Shown here: piece by piece, positions 10,661 through 22,521 of the stretch
Position numbering within the stretch: position 1 is the first letter of the stretch
Layout: each line of letters starts with the position of its first letter
Assembly (NCBI GenBank): GCA_007258455.2
Contig: VDFB02254991.1
Span: 1-64,000, forward strand
Source of the DNA: Sequoia sempervirens
Taxonomy: Eukaryota; Streptophyta; Pinopsida; Cupressales; Cupressaceae
Length of the DNA stretch: 64,000 nucleotides
Direction of reading: 5' to 3'
Program-made: the position numbers and the translations under genes
The notes under the pieces: generated by a model
Told to the model about the DNA's origin: nothing
Seen by the model: only the letters and a program-made list of their open reading frames with translations
Database searches by the model: none

Positions 10661-10979
10661 TTATTTTAAAGAAGTTAAGGCTTCCTCTTTGTTAATACAT
10701 CGTAGTAACATCCCTTCGATGCTTTGACAATAAAGGGTATCACCTAGGATCACAAATCAGGATGCCTTTTTGACAAAGGTATTTTTAAGGTTTGAGGTGA
10801 TGTCTAATGGAAGGGTTCCTCTATTAAGGTAAGTAAAGATGTCATGGTACCATGAGGATCTAGGACCAACAATGACATGCGAATTTAGATTCAGGGATTT
10901 TGAAAGCTGGTACAAGAAGTTGTTCTACCAAGAATTCACATTGAAGAATGTTGTTCGACATGTCTAGTAGTGATCTTAT
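10661..10979 (-). pseudogene. RNase H-integrase connection of Tat pol
   Basis: This piece reads DILTYLNRGTLPLDI, then FVILGDTLYCQSIEGMLLRC, matching the spacer that normally links the second RNase H to the integrase zinc finger in Tat polyproteins. Two stops are seen. It confirms that pol is collinear and not internally deleted here. Confidence 0.7.
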
Positions 10980-11340
10980 TTTTTCCATGGCATCTACTAC
11001 TCTATTTTTCACACAGGGAATCTATTCAAAAGTTATGTCTATAAAAATATCTTTGAGATTCTCCACCATCTTCTTGTAAAGGGTGAACTTGTCATCTTTA
11101 GTTTTATAGTCATCATTGACTTGGTTGATAACCAGCTGTGAGTCTCCATAGACTTTCATCTCTTATATCTACCACTGAACTACTATCCTAAGACCTATGA
11201 TCAAGGATTTGTACTCAACAATGTTATTGGTACATGGGAATGATAGCCTATAAGACTTTGGGATGCAATCACCTTGGGGGTGATGAAAAGAATGCCTACT
11301 CCCGATCCATGTTGGGTGAATGATCCATCAAAGTACATCT
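10980..11340 (-). pseudogene. second, archaeal-type RNase H (aRNH) of Tat pol
   Basis: In the minus frame: FDGSFTQHGSGVGILFITPQ, CTNNIVEYKSLIIGLR, MKVYGDSQLVINQVN and KKMVENLKDIF. This is the RVT_3/archaeal-like RNase H pattern (DG at the start, E in VEY, D in YGDSQLV), with the three early acidic catalytic positions preserved. It follows the ordinary gypsy RNase H at 11432-11815. An added aRNH is known from the Tat lineage and is the strongest lineage marker here. Stops interrupt the middle and the end. Confidence 0.85.
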
Positions 11341-11431
11341 TTCACTGAGCTATGAGATTAATAAGGAACATCGATTGCTCAAGGAACTCAGATATTAAAG
11401 GGCTCTCATCATAGATGAGTGCTTCTACTAG

Positions 11432-11815
11432 CTAGTCTGTGATTAGTTTTCCTTTGATTTCCTTGTGCTTCACATACTCTATGTCAAACTCTGTCAAGAT
11501 CATTACCCATTTAGCCATTTGTCTCGTGAGGGTTGCTTTGGATAACAGATATTTTAATGGATCAATTTTTGTGATGAGCTTGATTTGGTGTGACAAGATG
11601 TAATACCTAAAATTTTGTGAAGTGAAAACTACCACTAGGCATGCTTTCTTAATGGGTGAATAGTTCATCTCATAGCCTACCAAGGTTCTATTGATGTAGT
11701 ATATGGCTCTTTCTTTTTTGTTTTCATCATGTTGTGCTAAATGAGCTCCTAGTGCTGCTGGTGTTGTTGAGATGTACAGGATCAGTGGCTTGTTTGGTAT
11801 TGATGACATGGGCAT
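11432..11815 (-). pseudogene. Tat RNase H (first, RT-linked)
   Basis: A 127-codon open stretch with PLILYISTTPAALGAHLAQH, ERAIYYINRTLVGYEMNY and RQMAKWVMILTEFDIEYV, then KGKLITD. This is the RT-linked RNase H of gypsy elements, in the form typical of Tat. It flows out of RT without a gap and is followed by the aRNH. It is open over its length but embedded in a broken polyprotein. Confidence 0.85.
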
Positions 11816-12740
11816 TGGAGGTGTTAGTAGATAATCCTTGATTTACTAGAAATATTTATCACATTTTTCGTCCCATTTGTAGGTTATCCCTTTATGGAGA
11901 AGATGTAAAAAGGGGTTATTCTTATTTGATAGCTGTGCTATGAACCTTGTGATGGACTACAACCTTCCTTGTAATCCTCTCATCTATTTTAATGTTTGTG
12001 GTGGTTCCATGTCTAGGATGGATTTTACCTTTGTTGGATCAATTTCTATCCCTCTTTGTGAAACGATGAAGCCAAGAATTTTCCCTAATGTGACCTCGAA
12101 TACTCACTTTTTTGGATTTAGTCATACCTTGTATTCTTCAAGCCTATCAAAGATAGGTCCTAGGACTTTTATGTGCTCACTTCTCTTCTTTTATTTTTCC
12201 AAAATTATCGTCCACATAATCTTCAACTATTTTTTGGATCATGTCATGAAAGCTGAGGGTCATGGCTCTTTGATAGTTAGCTACTGCATTCTTCAACCCA
12301 AATGGCATCACATTCCAATAGTAGGTTCCCCATGGAAAAGTAAAGGAATTGTTATGTTGATCCTCTTTGGCGATTATGATTTGATTGTAGCCTGAAAATC
12401 CATCCATGAGTGACAACATTTCATGCCCAGCTGTTAAATCCATAATGATATCAATGTTGGGAAGAGGGAAATCATCCTTTGGACATGCCTTATTTCAATA
12501 TCTAAAATTAGTACATATTCTAATGTCTCCAGTGGGTTTTGAGACTGGTACTAGGTTTGAAACCCACTTAGGATAATCCATCAGTCGAATGAATCCAACA
12601 TCAAGAAGCTTTTGTAGTTTCAATTTAACCAAGAGTGCTATCTAAGGGTGCATCTTTCTTAATTTATGCTTAACTGGTTTGGCGTTAGGATAAACTGCTA
12701 AGTGGTGTACAACCACTTCTAGATCAATGCCTAGCATATC
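11816..12740 (-). pseudogene. Tat reverse transcriptase, broken
   Basis: Landmarks on the minus strand: YPKWVSNLVPVSKPTGDIRI, DDFPLPNIDIIMDLTAGHEM, LSLMDGFSGYNQI, MPFGLKNAVANYQRAM, and EDYVDD at the catalytic site (YVDD codons 12207-12218, intact), then FIVSQRGIEIDPTKV. Order and spacing fit gypsy RT. In-frame stops interrupt it in several places (for example just after KHKLRKMHP near 12642). It copied element RNA into DNA in virus-like particles when intact. Confidence 0.9.
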
Positions 12741-13850
12741 TGTGTATGACCATGCAAAGTTAGCTCTTCTCTCTTTAAGGAATGCTGCAAGGTTCTTCTG
12801 GTCTTCGTCTAATAAGGATTCAACATAAAAAGTGATCTTAGGTGCTTCTTCTATTCCAACATTGACTGCATTATCCTTTTCTGCTAGTACTACTAACTTT
12901 TCAAGATGCATTGCACTAAGGGGGACATTGAATCCCTCATCCTTGGGCACCTCAGGAAGGTTTTCACCATTAGATGCATCCTTTGTTTTTACTATTTTAG
13001 GACCAGAGAGTGCCACTAGGTGGTTTTCACTCAAGGATCTATAGGTTAATTGCATTTCATTTATTTTGCGATTGAAGGATTCAATTGTCTCCACATAGTA
13101 TGCCACTGTATCGAGCTCTATGTGAAAGCCTACTTTATGATCTTCCCATGATGAATTGTCTCAAAGTCCCATGAATTTTGAGACCGCTTCATCGTTTTCA
13201 AATAAATCTAGAATCGGTGGTCCTTGTTGGTCCATGTCAATGAGTTGTGGTTATACCAAGCATATTTCAATTGGTTGGTTGTTCGAGACAAAGGATGTTA
13301 TGAATATCATGAAGAGGGTGTTATTCTCAAATAGATCAACAACATTAAGGGGAAATTCATCTAAGGTTGTATCATGCGATGTAGGTGACTGAGAGGAAGC
13401 CTCAACTTGTTTAGCAGCAATACCTTTTCTAGTAGTACAACCTAAGCCCATATTTTTTAGTCATTTCTCAAGAATGATGGCTTCTAGTAGACCATTGTCA
13501 TTCTATCCTAGCTTCTCATTCTTGTTATAACCCATACTCTACATTAGTTGTAGACCATTTTTTTCATCTTCCATGGGAAGAACAGGAACAAGTCGTTAAT
13601 CTTGATAGAGGAGTTTAGAGATATCTTTCTCATGGACATCTTCTTGATTCAAGTCTCCCCACTTGGTAAAGGTAGTAGTTTCCATCTTGATTATTTTTGG
13701 TTCTTTGATGCTAGATGTTGGTTTCCCATGAGTTTGAGGAGAAATAGGTAACTCTCCTAAGACAAAGGTGTCTTTCAATATTTTGTAGCTTCCACCACCA
13801 TCATCTTGGATTACTGCTTTGACATCGAGTATGCTCTTCACAATTGGCAC
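12741..13850 (-). pseudogene. protease-RT linker region of Tat pol
   Basis: Open pieces 13850-13596, 13451-13251 and 13106-12642 are in element sense and collinear, with stops between. The last ends in the RT entry EDQKNLAAFLKERRANFAWS followed by MLGIDLEVVVHHL, which resembles the 'FAWSYEDMPGID' entry of gypsy RT. The rest is acidic, low-conservation linker. Confidence 0.65.
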
Positions 13851-13959
13851 TTGTGATGCTGAGGTAGAGGCTAGAGATGATGGGTCAACAAATGAGCTTG
13901 ATGGTGTAGGTCCTTCATCATTTTTGGATATTTGTGGGATTTTATAAAACTTGGCCTCA

Positions 13960-14489
13960 AGACTCTTTTAGTAATAGAAAGGCTCAGGGTCTCCATGGAT
14001 AGTGATTTCTCTACCTTCAAAAGGAAACTTCACACACTGATGATAGGTTGAAGTTACAACTTTCAAAGCATGGATCCAAGGTCGACCAAGTAGCATGTTA
14101 TATGGAAGATCAAGATCATGTACTTGGCATCTAGTTTCTACAATAAGAGGTCCCACTTGGATTGGAAGTGTAATGATTCCTTGTGATACCCGTTGTTGGT
14201 CATCATATGCTCTGATGGTGGTACTCTTTGTATTCTCAATAGAATCTTCTAAATAGCCTAGATGCTTGATCAACTATAGGGTACAAATTTTTAGACCAAC
14301 ACCTCCATCTATGAAGACTCTTTTGACCTTGATTTTATGAATGACAACCTCAAGGTGTAAATCATGGTGATGAGATGGTTGTGATGGTAAATATTGCTTG
14401 GAGAAGGTGAGAAGATGGCTAGTGATATGCCCTACCATAGCTTGAAACTTATTGGTATCAATGTTCTCAGGAATAGATGACTCAGTCAA
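13960..14489 (-). pseudogene. Tat aspartic protease
   Basis: The frame reads VKRVFIDGGVGLKICTL (active-site Asp-Gly-Gly in the usual DSG/DGG position), then GIITLPIQVGPLIVETRCQV and YNMLLGRPWIHALKVVTSTY. Fold, flap and the LLGRPW motif are in the right order. One stop lies at about 14274 between the active site and the rest. It would have cut the gag-pol precursor. Confidence 0.82.
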
Positions 14490-14589
14490 GGCTTTTTCTA
14501 ATATTTCCTTGTATGCAGGAGATAATTTTAGGAGTTCTAAGATTGAGATCTAAGTGGGGGTTTGTTTAAGCTGATATACAAGATTGTAC

Positions 14590-17500
14590 TTGCTAGGATT
14601 AGATGCGGGCAAAGTAGGTTGTGTCCTAGATTGAGCTAGGACAACTCCTTGAACAATTATTTTGCCTCATTGTGTGGTGACTCCACATTCCATACTAGCT
14701 CCTTTGATGGTGGCAACAGTGATAACACTATCATAGGAGGAATCTACATTGGAATAGGTGTGTTGAACATTGGTGTAATCCTTAGCTTTTCCATTGTTGT
14801 TTTCTTTGTTATGATCAGGCATAGGGGTCTTGTATATCTTGAGATCCCGGTTTCTAGTTGGTACCTCAATAGATATGGTGTCATTCTCTATGAGATCTTG
14901 GATGATATTCTTGAGTTTCATGTAGTTTTCCATTTTATGTCCTTTGAATTTATGAAAGTTATAGAGATCATGCTCATTGTACCAAGATGGATTTTCTTGT
15001 GGTTCTTGGTAGTTTTCAAAGTTAGGAAGTATTATCAAATTTGACTCTACCAGTTTCTTCATGATTTTCTCAATGGGTTCTGATAACTGTGTGTACTTGT
15101 GTTTGGGATAGTTGTTCCTATTACTGGTTTACATTGGTTGCATGTTGGTGTTATTGATCTGATTGTTTTGAGGTGGTACTATTTTCTACATAGTTGGTTT
15201 GGTGCTAGCAACTTGATTGTTATTGGGTCTAGGAGCACTTAGTATGACCTTAGTGTCTACCACACCGTCGTTTGTTACATTTTTGTTCTTAGCCCATACA
15301 CAAGGTTTCTCATTCAAACTAGTTGAATGACGGTTGTATTTCTATGATTGAGTGTTTCCTTGTGAGATTAAGGCTCTTTCAATGTTAAGGGCTCTTGGAA
15401 CAAGCTCGTAGCAGGATGTGATGGATTGCATTTTCAAGTGAAATGATAGAGTTGGATCAAGGTTGGCTATAATGATTCCCACTTGTTGTTCGTCAGGAAG
15501 AGGCCACTTGATTTTACTAGCTCTTTGTCTCCATATTGTAAGAAATTAGCAAAAGTTTCTCCTTTATTTTGTTTGAGAGTGTACAGTTCTTCTAGACTAG
15601 CATCCATGTCAAGATTGAAAGAAAAGTGATCAATGAATTTGTTAGTGATTTCTTAAAAAAAATTGATACCAAGAGGCAAATGAGAGAACCAACCATAGCA
15701 GTACCTGTTAAACTTTGAGGGAAGAGGCACATTAGATATGAATCATTGTAAGCCACTTCTATGCACATAAAGTTGAATTCTTTGATATGGTCAACAAGAC
15801 TTCATCTTCCTCTGTATTTTTAAAGCTTTGGATTTCAAAACTAGAAGGGAATGCTATCATTGCTATGTTTCAATCAAATGGGTAAGGACACAAGTTCTAT
15901 GTATGAGAATTCTTTTTCTTACCCATGAGAAGGTCCTTCATTTTTTATGAGAGTACTTTCAATTGTGATGCTAGGTCATCTTGCGGATTGGGTGGAGGAA
16001 CATATGGTGGGATGAGAGATGAGTTATATGGGGTGTATGAAGGTGTGATATTTTGTGAAAGTGATGAATATGTTCCTGATGGGTTTGGATTGACGACATG
16101 TTCATATGAGGAAAATAGGAACCTTGTTGTTGTTGTTGTTGGGCATACTGTTGAGCTAGTAAGGCTTGTTGTTAAGCTTGTTGTTGTTGTTGTGCCACTA
16201 GGGCTTGTTGTTGGGCCTACTATTGTTGTTGTGCTAATAAAGCTACTTGTTGTGCTTGTTGTTGTTGCACGGCTTCTTGTGCTGCTAAAGTTGCTTACTA
16301 AGCTTATTGTGCAATGGCCACTTGTTGTTGTTATTGTTGTTGTTGTGTTACGGCTACTTGTTGAGCTTGATGTTGTTGTTGTGCTAGGGTTGCTTGTTGA
16401 GCTTGATGTTTTTTTTGTGTTAAGGTTTCTTGTTGTTCTTGTTGTTGTTATTGTGCCAAAGTTTCTTCTTGTTGTTTTTGTTGTACAACTTGTTGATAAG
16501 TTTTTGTGCTTGTTGTAGAGCTAGGGCATGTGATTGCAATGTGGGATCAGGTGGTTGTTGAGATATATGTGAAGGATTAGGTATATTGATTTTTTTGAGT
16601 GGTTAGTGGATTGGGGGTGAAAGGTTGAGGGTTCCCTTGGTTTAACATTCCTTGCAATATGGTAGAGTGAGATGGAGGAATGTATGTTTGAGGTCCTAAT
16701 TGATTTGGCATAGAAAAGGGAGTTGTTGGGAAAGATGATGTTATTAAATCTTGCAATGGAAATGACACACTAGGACCTTGAGTCCATTGATTGAAAAGAT
16801 TCCCTTGTCCTATGTTTTGAGGATTGCCTTGTGCAAAAGATGTAAATAAAGGATTTTTGATCAAGGTACTTTCGGGATTGATAGAGATTGTAACCAAGGG
16901 ATTGATTTGAGGTGGATTGATATGGGATGATGTTGTAATGGTAGATGGAATGGATGAGCCCATCAAAGGGTTGGATAAAGATGTCCCTATTTGCATTGAG
17001 GGTTGATTTTGTGATACGGTATTGACATTCCCTAGTGTGCTATTTTGAGATTTTTGGTCTATACCGCTTTGTGTGATGGTAGGAATACTTGTGGTACTCA
17101 TGAGTGTGGATGAAGAAGGGTTTCCCCGAAATGTCGAAGTGGTGGTGGAATAGTGAAGTTCAAGCTGAGTGTGTAGTTGTTTTGGATCTTCAGGAACAGG
17201 AGGAGCACCAAAGGTAGGTGTCTAAAGGGTGATGGGAGGTGGAGGATTAGTTTCAAGAGTACCCACAAGTGTACTATTTTCAAATGGTAAGGTGTGACCA
17301 AAATTTTTAGCAAGGCTGGTTGCAAGACTAGGTATGTAAGTTTGACTTAGCTCTTGTGATGGAGTTGTGAAATCTTGTGTGAAACTCTGTGGTATGAATG
17401 TCGGGGAGATAGGAGCTACACTTTCAAAATGTTGATGTTCTAAAAGTTCTTCTTTAGTGAGCTCAAATGGGTTGTGTATGACGTCTTTGATTTTGTATGG

Positions 17501-17638
17501 TCTTGAAGGAGATTATGGTTGTTTTGATGGTGTAACATGACTTCTAGGATCAAATTCTAAAGGATTTGGATCACTTGAGGTAAATGTAACTTTTCCTTTT
17601 TCCATGATTCTCTTGTGTTGTGATCTCGTCTTTACCAT
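14590..17638 (-). pseudogene. Tat gag, broken
   Basis: Probable start at 17638, where MVKTRSQHKRIMEKGKV begins; plant gypsy gags often start M-V-x-T-R-S-Q. The N-terminal part (to about 16577) is Ser/Thr/Pro/Gln-rich and of low complexity. A polyglutamine region follows (16110-16515), then the retrotransposon gag domain (about 15900-15400), then a zinc-knuckle region near 14940-14990 reading FHKFKGHKMENYMKLKNII. In the knuckle a Tyr stands where the last Cys is expected. The matching gag of the second Tat copy runs 57591 to beyond 64000. Several frameshifts and stops. Confidence 0.75.
16110..16515 (-). repeat. CAA/CAG-type tandem repeat coding polyglutamine within Tat gag
   Basis: About 400 bp of GTT-rich sequence on the plus strand, built of units like GCTTGTTGTTGTTGTTGTG. 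In element sense this is runs of Gln with Ala/Leu interruptions. The second Tat copy has the same tract at 62290-62690. The long Val/Leu-rich open frame on the plus strand here is only the reverse reading of the repeat. Confidence 0.8.
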
Positions 17639-18707
17639 AAATTTGGTGCCAACTATGGGAGAGTTATGTTGAGTTTTGTAATCTTTGAACTCTCTAGCTG
17701 ACTCAAACCTAGGTAAAAGGGATGGTCTAAGTATTTTGGGAGAAATGATGATAATGTGGGATGAAAATATGGGTGATATGGAAAGTGATATTTGCAAGCA
17801 TTTTGGGACAACACTTTTGACTTATGTTTGATGTTGTGATCTTGGAATAAAGGATGCTAGTGAACTTAGAAATATTTAGGGAAGACTTGTGACCTTCAAA
17901 ATAAACTAGTTCAAATATGATAACTATCTCAACTAAGTGCATGGAAAATGATACATTTCACATACAAAGTAGCTAAGGCAGCAAGTTGGTTTGATGTTTA
18001 AGTCCCAAAGTGTTGGTGTATTTGAAATTTTGCAAAGATAGATGAGGTGAAGGATGGAATTTGGTGAAGAGGTGAGTGAAATGTTGGACCCAATGTTGAC
18101 CTAAAGTGAACATTTTGTTTTGAAAAAACCAAGGTAATGAGAATGATGCTAGACCTCAAGAAAGTGAGGACGAAGGGGAATGTTCAAACCTGTTCAGGCT
18201 TTGCTAGCTTGGGCATAAAAGTTTCTTAATAAAGTGAAATGGTTGTGGTAAAAATGGATTCCCACTTTTGACTATACTTTGTTTGAAAATTCCTATGTCT
18301 AAAATGGAATGTTGGAGACTTTCCCTTATGGAGTTTAACTATTTTATGAATCATTTAGAGGAGTTGAGTATCATGAAAAAGACTGAGATTTTGACTCCAA
18401 AAGAATGCATACAACTCTAGGCTATACCTTGAAGCGTGTCTATAAAAGTTTACTACCAATTTGTTTATGTTTTGTGAACTAATCGAAGGTGTTTCTTAAG
18501 AGATTTTGGAGTGAAATACCTAAGTCTAAAATGAGGACCTGTAGACTTTGGCTTAGGAATCCTAATTTTTCATGAGATCATGTGGAAACAGTTTAAGTTT
18601 ATGGAAGAAAGGAAAATATTTATTGCCACATGGGTGGTGGGAATAGGGGCTTTCTAGCCTCAATATCGGTGTGTTTCTCTTTCTTCATCTAAAATGGTTG
18701 CTACGTT

Positions 18708-18917
18708 TCAACAATGCGAGTTTGTTTCCTTTCTTTCAAAAGTGAATGTTCTCAAACTACTAATGAGATCTGTTTGTTCACCATTTATGAATTCAAAGTT
18801 TGGCTGAGTTATAGCACCTGGAAGATCAAGTTGTTCAACAGGAGCAATTGGTCTCCAAATAGTCATGTGGGGTTCATTTGTCAATTTATCTTTTCTTAAA
18901 TGAATTGATTTTACCAA
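18708..18917 (-). CDS. short conserved leader ORF, function unknown
   Basis: A 69-codon frame in element sense, upstream of gag. Its second part reads HMTIWRPIAPVEQ, then FEFINGEQTDLISSL, then RTFTFERKE. The second Tat copy has the same frame at 56518-56676, reading MTIWRSISPVEQ, then FELIKREKTDIISSL, then RSFTFEIKE. There, the 5' part is broken by a TAA and a one-base shift, but the MTIWR-to-end part stays open. I recognise no domain. It might be the remains of a leader protein such as Ogre ORF1, or simply chance conservation between sister copies. Confidence 0.4.
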   Translation of the reverse strand: MVKSIHLRKDKLTNEPHMTIWRPIAPVEQLDLPGAITQPNFEFINGEQTDLISSLRTFTFERKETNSHC

Positions 18918-20439
18918 ACACTTGTCTTTGATTATGTTTCCAAAATAGATGTTTATGTCAAAAACATCATAACTTTCACAATGTCCATTTTGTGAAAATC
19001 ATGAGATTAAAGCCATAATTTCCTATGTTTTCTTTGGTAAATATGGGTTTGAGATTATTGTTAAGATATTTAGAAATCACTAAGGATAAATCCTTAGGAC
19101 AAGCAGTAATATCAAGGCTAACTCAAGAAGTTCATATTTAGGACAAAGTGTTTAAAATTTTGGATAGTGTGTTTATTTTTGGATCATTTTGAAATCAAGC
19201 AAAGCGTTAAACAAACTCACAAGAATTACAACCCTAGGATAGAAATGACTATATTTGTTGTATTCCCACTTGGATTTCTCACAGCTATGCTTATTCAAAG
19301 TGGATGATTAGAAGCTTGAACACACTGGCTCCCGTCCATGACACTCACTTCTATGGGTCATCCAAGCTTAAAGTTCTCATGAATCTCCCATGAAAAAATT
19401 TTCATCTCTACTAAGAACCACAAATATGTGGGATGGCTTTGGAGGTCTGACCTCTTGACATCAACAAATATTAGGGATGTTTGGCTTCTACACGAAGGTT
19501 CATAATAAGGGAATCCAATTTAGGGGGTGCAATGATAAAGTCCTTGTGAGAGGTCTCCCAACCCTTAGAATAAGGGCTTTAAGCATCATAAAGATACTGA
19601 GGGAGAGCTATCATGTACCGCTTCCCATTGATTACAATTTTCATCAAAACCACAAATTTATATAGTAGTTTGAAGGAGCTTGGCTTATGCTTGTTACCGC
19701 TTGGGTTGTTCCCTTGCGGTGAGTATTTTTTCCCACCAAGGAAATCCCTCTAAAGGTGAAAAATAGTGAGTAACTACATCCGTAGTTTGATCATCTTTGC
19801 TTGCATGCACAAAGAGAGAACACACGCTATGCCTTTTCTCACACTAGCATGGTTGTTCAATTTTAAACCCAAATTGAAAGACGGAGGTGAATTTTCAATG
19901 TGGTAGAGAATGTTTTTGTTTCTCAAGATCGCCAAACAATGTGAGAGAATTGTATGTGCATTCACTAGCAAAGTTGAAAACCCCAAAACAAAACAAATAG
20001 TTGTCAATTTTATCCTTCAAAGCAATAATGAGTTAATTTTAGGCACCAATTGAAAGATGAGTTTTCCTTGTTCAATTTTAAGCCCAATTGAAAGATGTGA
20101 TGTGAGGGTTCATTTTTATCCAATTTTGAACATTCATTTTAAACCTAATGGAAAACTAGTGCGTTGTCTAAAACTGAAAGTAAAAAAGCATGAAATTGGG
20201 TTATAATTGCCCCAAAGCGTTAAATGCTTGTTACAATTATAAAATGTTAAGATAGAAGAGAATTTCTTCAATTTCACTCCATGCCCTTAAACCTACAAAA
20301 TGCTATTAGTCTAACAATGAAAACACAATCAGACATCCATTAGTGATCAGATAATCCAAAGAAATTAAGTCACATGTTGAAAAACAAACATAAAGTTTCT
20401 TACCTTGTTTGAGCATCATTGCACACGATAGTGTTGCAA

Positions 20440-20720
20440 TTTTAAATTTGGATGTCACTCTGGTGAAAAAGGGCGTCGCTCAGTAGCAAGACTAGTTAGT
20501 ACGATTGCGTCTCTATTTTGATGGGTGTCGCTTATGACGATGGCATCGTTGTTTGAAATTTGAAAGCATTGGTTTGGAGAGTTTGAGCATTGTCATTTTT
20601 CTTTCACGATATCTTCAAATTAAATACACATCGCTATATTTAAATTGGCATTAGTGAATTAAATATGCATCGCTGCTTCAAATTTCCTAGGTGTCGCTAT
20701 ATGGCGATGCTATTGAAATA
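20440..20720. repeat. GCGATGC-type motif cluster in the leader next to the primer site
   Basis: Repeated GTCGCT, GCATCG, CATCGCTATAT and a near-palindrome GTGTCGCTATATGGCGATGC at 20691-20710. It mirrors the cluster at 4715-5040 at the other end of the internal region. Confidence 0.65.
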
Positions 20721-20811
20721 ACATTTCTATTTGTGGTTTGAGTGTCACTGCAACCTGCAAAACAACATGAACATGGATTTTGAGCTAAGAAATAGTTAAA
20801 TGATGAGTTTT

Positions 20812-20825
20812 CCCTCTGAGCACCA
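20812..20825 (-). other. primer binding site of the Tat element
   Basis: On the minus strand TGGTGCTCAGAGGG starts three bases after the LTR end GCATCAACA. The second Tat copy has TGGCACTAGAAGGAGGG in the same place (54628 on). I do not assign the tRNA. Confidence 0.6.
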
Positions 20826-21775
20826 AAATGTTGATGCGAGGATACCAGTATGAGCCAAATTATGCTTGATCCATGAAGAATTGAAGCATAACAGAGCCAC
20901 CAATACTCGAATCTCAACAAGATCAATCAAACAAAATTAAAACTAAACATTTCATTAAAACCTAACATACTAAATTATGAAAGCTATTAAAACATATATT
21001 CTAATCCATTCAAAATTTATCTTCTCATGGAATTGGTGTTGCATTGATGTGGACCGATGACCCTTTCCCAATCCTGTGATAGCGAGCTTGTGTAAGTCGA
21101 TTCTATGGAAGAGAATCAATGAAACCATGGTGTTTGATGTGCGAAAACCTAAATTATGCTAAAATTAACATGATGCAAGCTAAGTTACCATGATTTTATG
21201 CTACAAATGATCTAATTATGCAATTGTTAAGATAATTTAAGCTAAAAATGAGCTAAAAGATTAAAACCCTAATTTATTTACAAACTAAGATGGATGCATT
21301 GAAGCCATTAATGGATGCTCTAAGCTATTATGAAATGAAAATGAACTAAAACAAGCTAAAACGTGAGTAAAGGATGAGTAAGTATGTGAGTGAATTTAAC
21401 AACATAAGTTTGCAATAAAAGATGGATCCATTTGTCTCCAAATAGTGATCTATTTAGAGGAGAGCAAATGAGGAATGAATGGTTGAGATCAAAAAGCTTA
21501 ATCAATGGTTCAAGATGAAGGGGATGAGAGGCATGGATCATGGATTCTCATCAATGGATAAGAATGCATGATGAAAGTGAATCAAAGGCTCACACTTGCC
21601 TCAAACAAACACACTTTTGACCTTCTCACATAGGTTAAAAGGTAACTTTCTTAGGAGGTTGAAGGTTTAGCTTGTTGAAGAAGCCAAGTGAGTTGATTGG
21701 AGGAGAGAGAATATTCATTAGAATATCCCTTTTGGAGGAGGAAAAAGGTTAGTTTACAAATTAAAAAATAGTTTT

Positions 21776-22243
21776 TGTAAGAATTGGCTATGAAGGTAGC
21801 CACCCAAGATCTAGAGGCCTAATAGAAAGCACAATAATAAGAGAGATAGAAACAAGATGACAAGAATAAATTGTATTCAATGTCAATGATATGAGAGGAT
21901 TCTGATTGATTACAAATGAGAGAGACCCCTTGGTTATATAGCCAAGGTGAAAGCATAGGAGGGCATAAGATTATGACAAGTGTCGTAATCTTATGACATG
22001 AGACAACAATGAAAAGTTATCACTCCACTTAAAGTGGGAAAGAGATAATGTGATAATCACCACAAAAGGTGGAGAGATAATCACATGATGTGTCCACAAA
22101 AGGTGGAAGTGATGTGGTAATGACATATCAAGTCCACCAAAAGTGGAAATTCTCCAACAACCTCCTATGTGGTCCCTAAGTAAACTTAACTAAGGTGTAA
22201 TCATGACCTAGTACAAGGTACAAGACATTTAATTACACCAACA
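21776..22243 (-). repeat. 3' LTR of the nested element
   Basis: Plus-strand ends TGTAAGAATTGG and AATTACACCAACA; near-identical to 24381-24848. Confidence 0.9.
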
Positions 22244-22521
22244 CCCCCCCTTAAGTGCAACTTAGGGAGAATGCACACAAATGCAAACAATGCAAGATGG
22301 GTCCCGACGACTAGGCCATGTTAGGTACCCATGTACACACAATGCAATCTCTCATAAAGCGGAGAAAAGGAGAAAACCACGTGGGACAAAACTCCTCCCC
22401 AAAAGAGAGAAACAAAATAGGAATCATGCTTTAGGAAGGATAAAACCTCAAGTGAGGAAAAAGTCCCCCCCATAAGAGATAGTCCATGCAACCCCCCTCA
22501 ATGGAGAGTCAAGCTCAAAGG

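Larger units (their letters stand above)
17639..20811 (-). other. Tat 5' leader, about 3 kb
   Basis: The stretch between the primer site and gag. It has no recognised domain apart from a short conserved frame (18708-18917) and a cluster of GCGATGC motifs (20440-20720). It aligns with the leader of the second Tat copy (54640-57590). Long leaders, sometimes with an extra ORF, are known in Ogre-type Tat elements. Confidence 0.65.

Noticed and set aside
11940..12395. 151-codon open frame on the plus strand
   Set aside because: It lies opposite the RT motifs of Tat pol, which are clear on the minus strand.
14649..15044. 131-codon plus-strand frame with hydrophobic stretches
   Set aside because: It is opposite the Tat gag zinc-knuckle frame 15062-14667, which aligns with the second copy.
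15925..16518. 197-codon Val/Leu-rich open frame on the plus strand
   Set aside because: It is the reverse-strand reading of the GTT/CAA repeat in Tat gag; the composition is set by the repeat.
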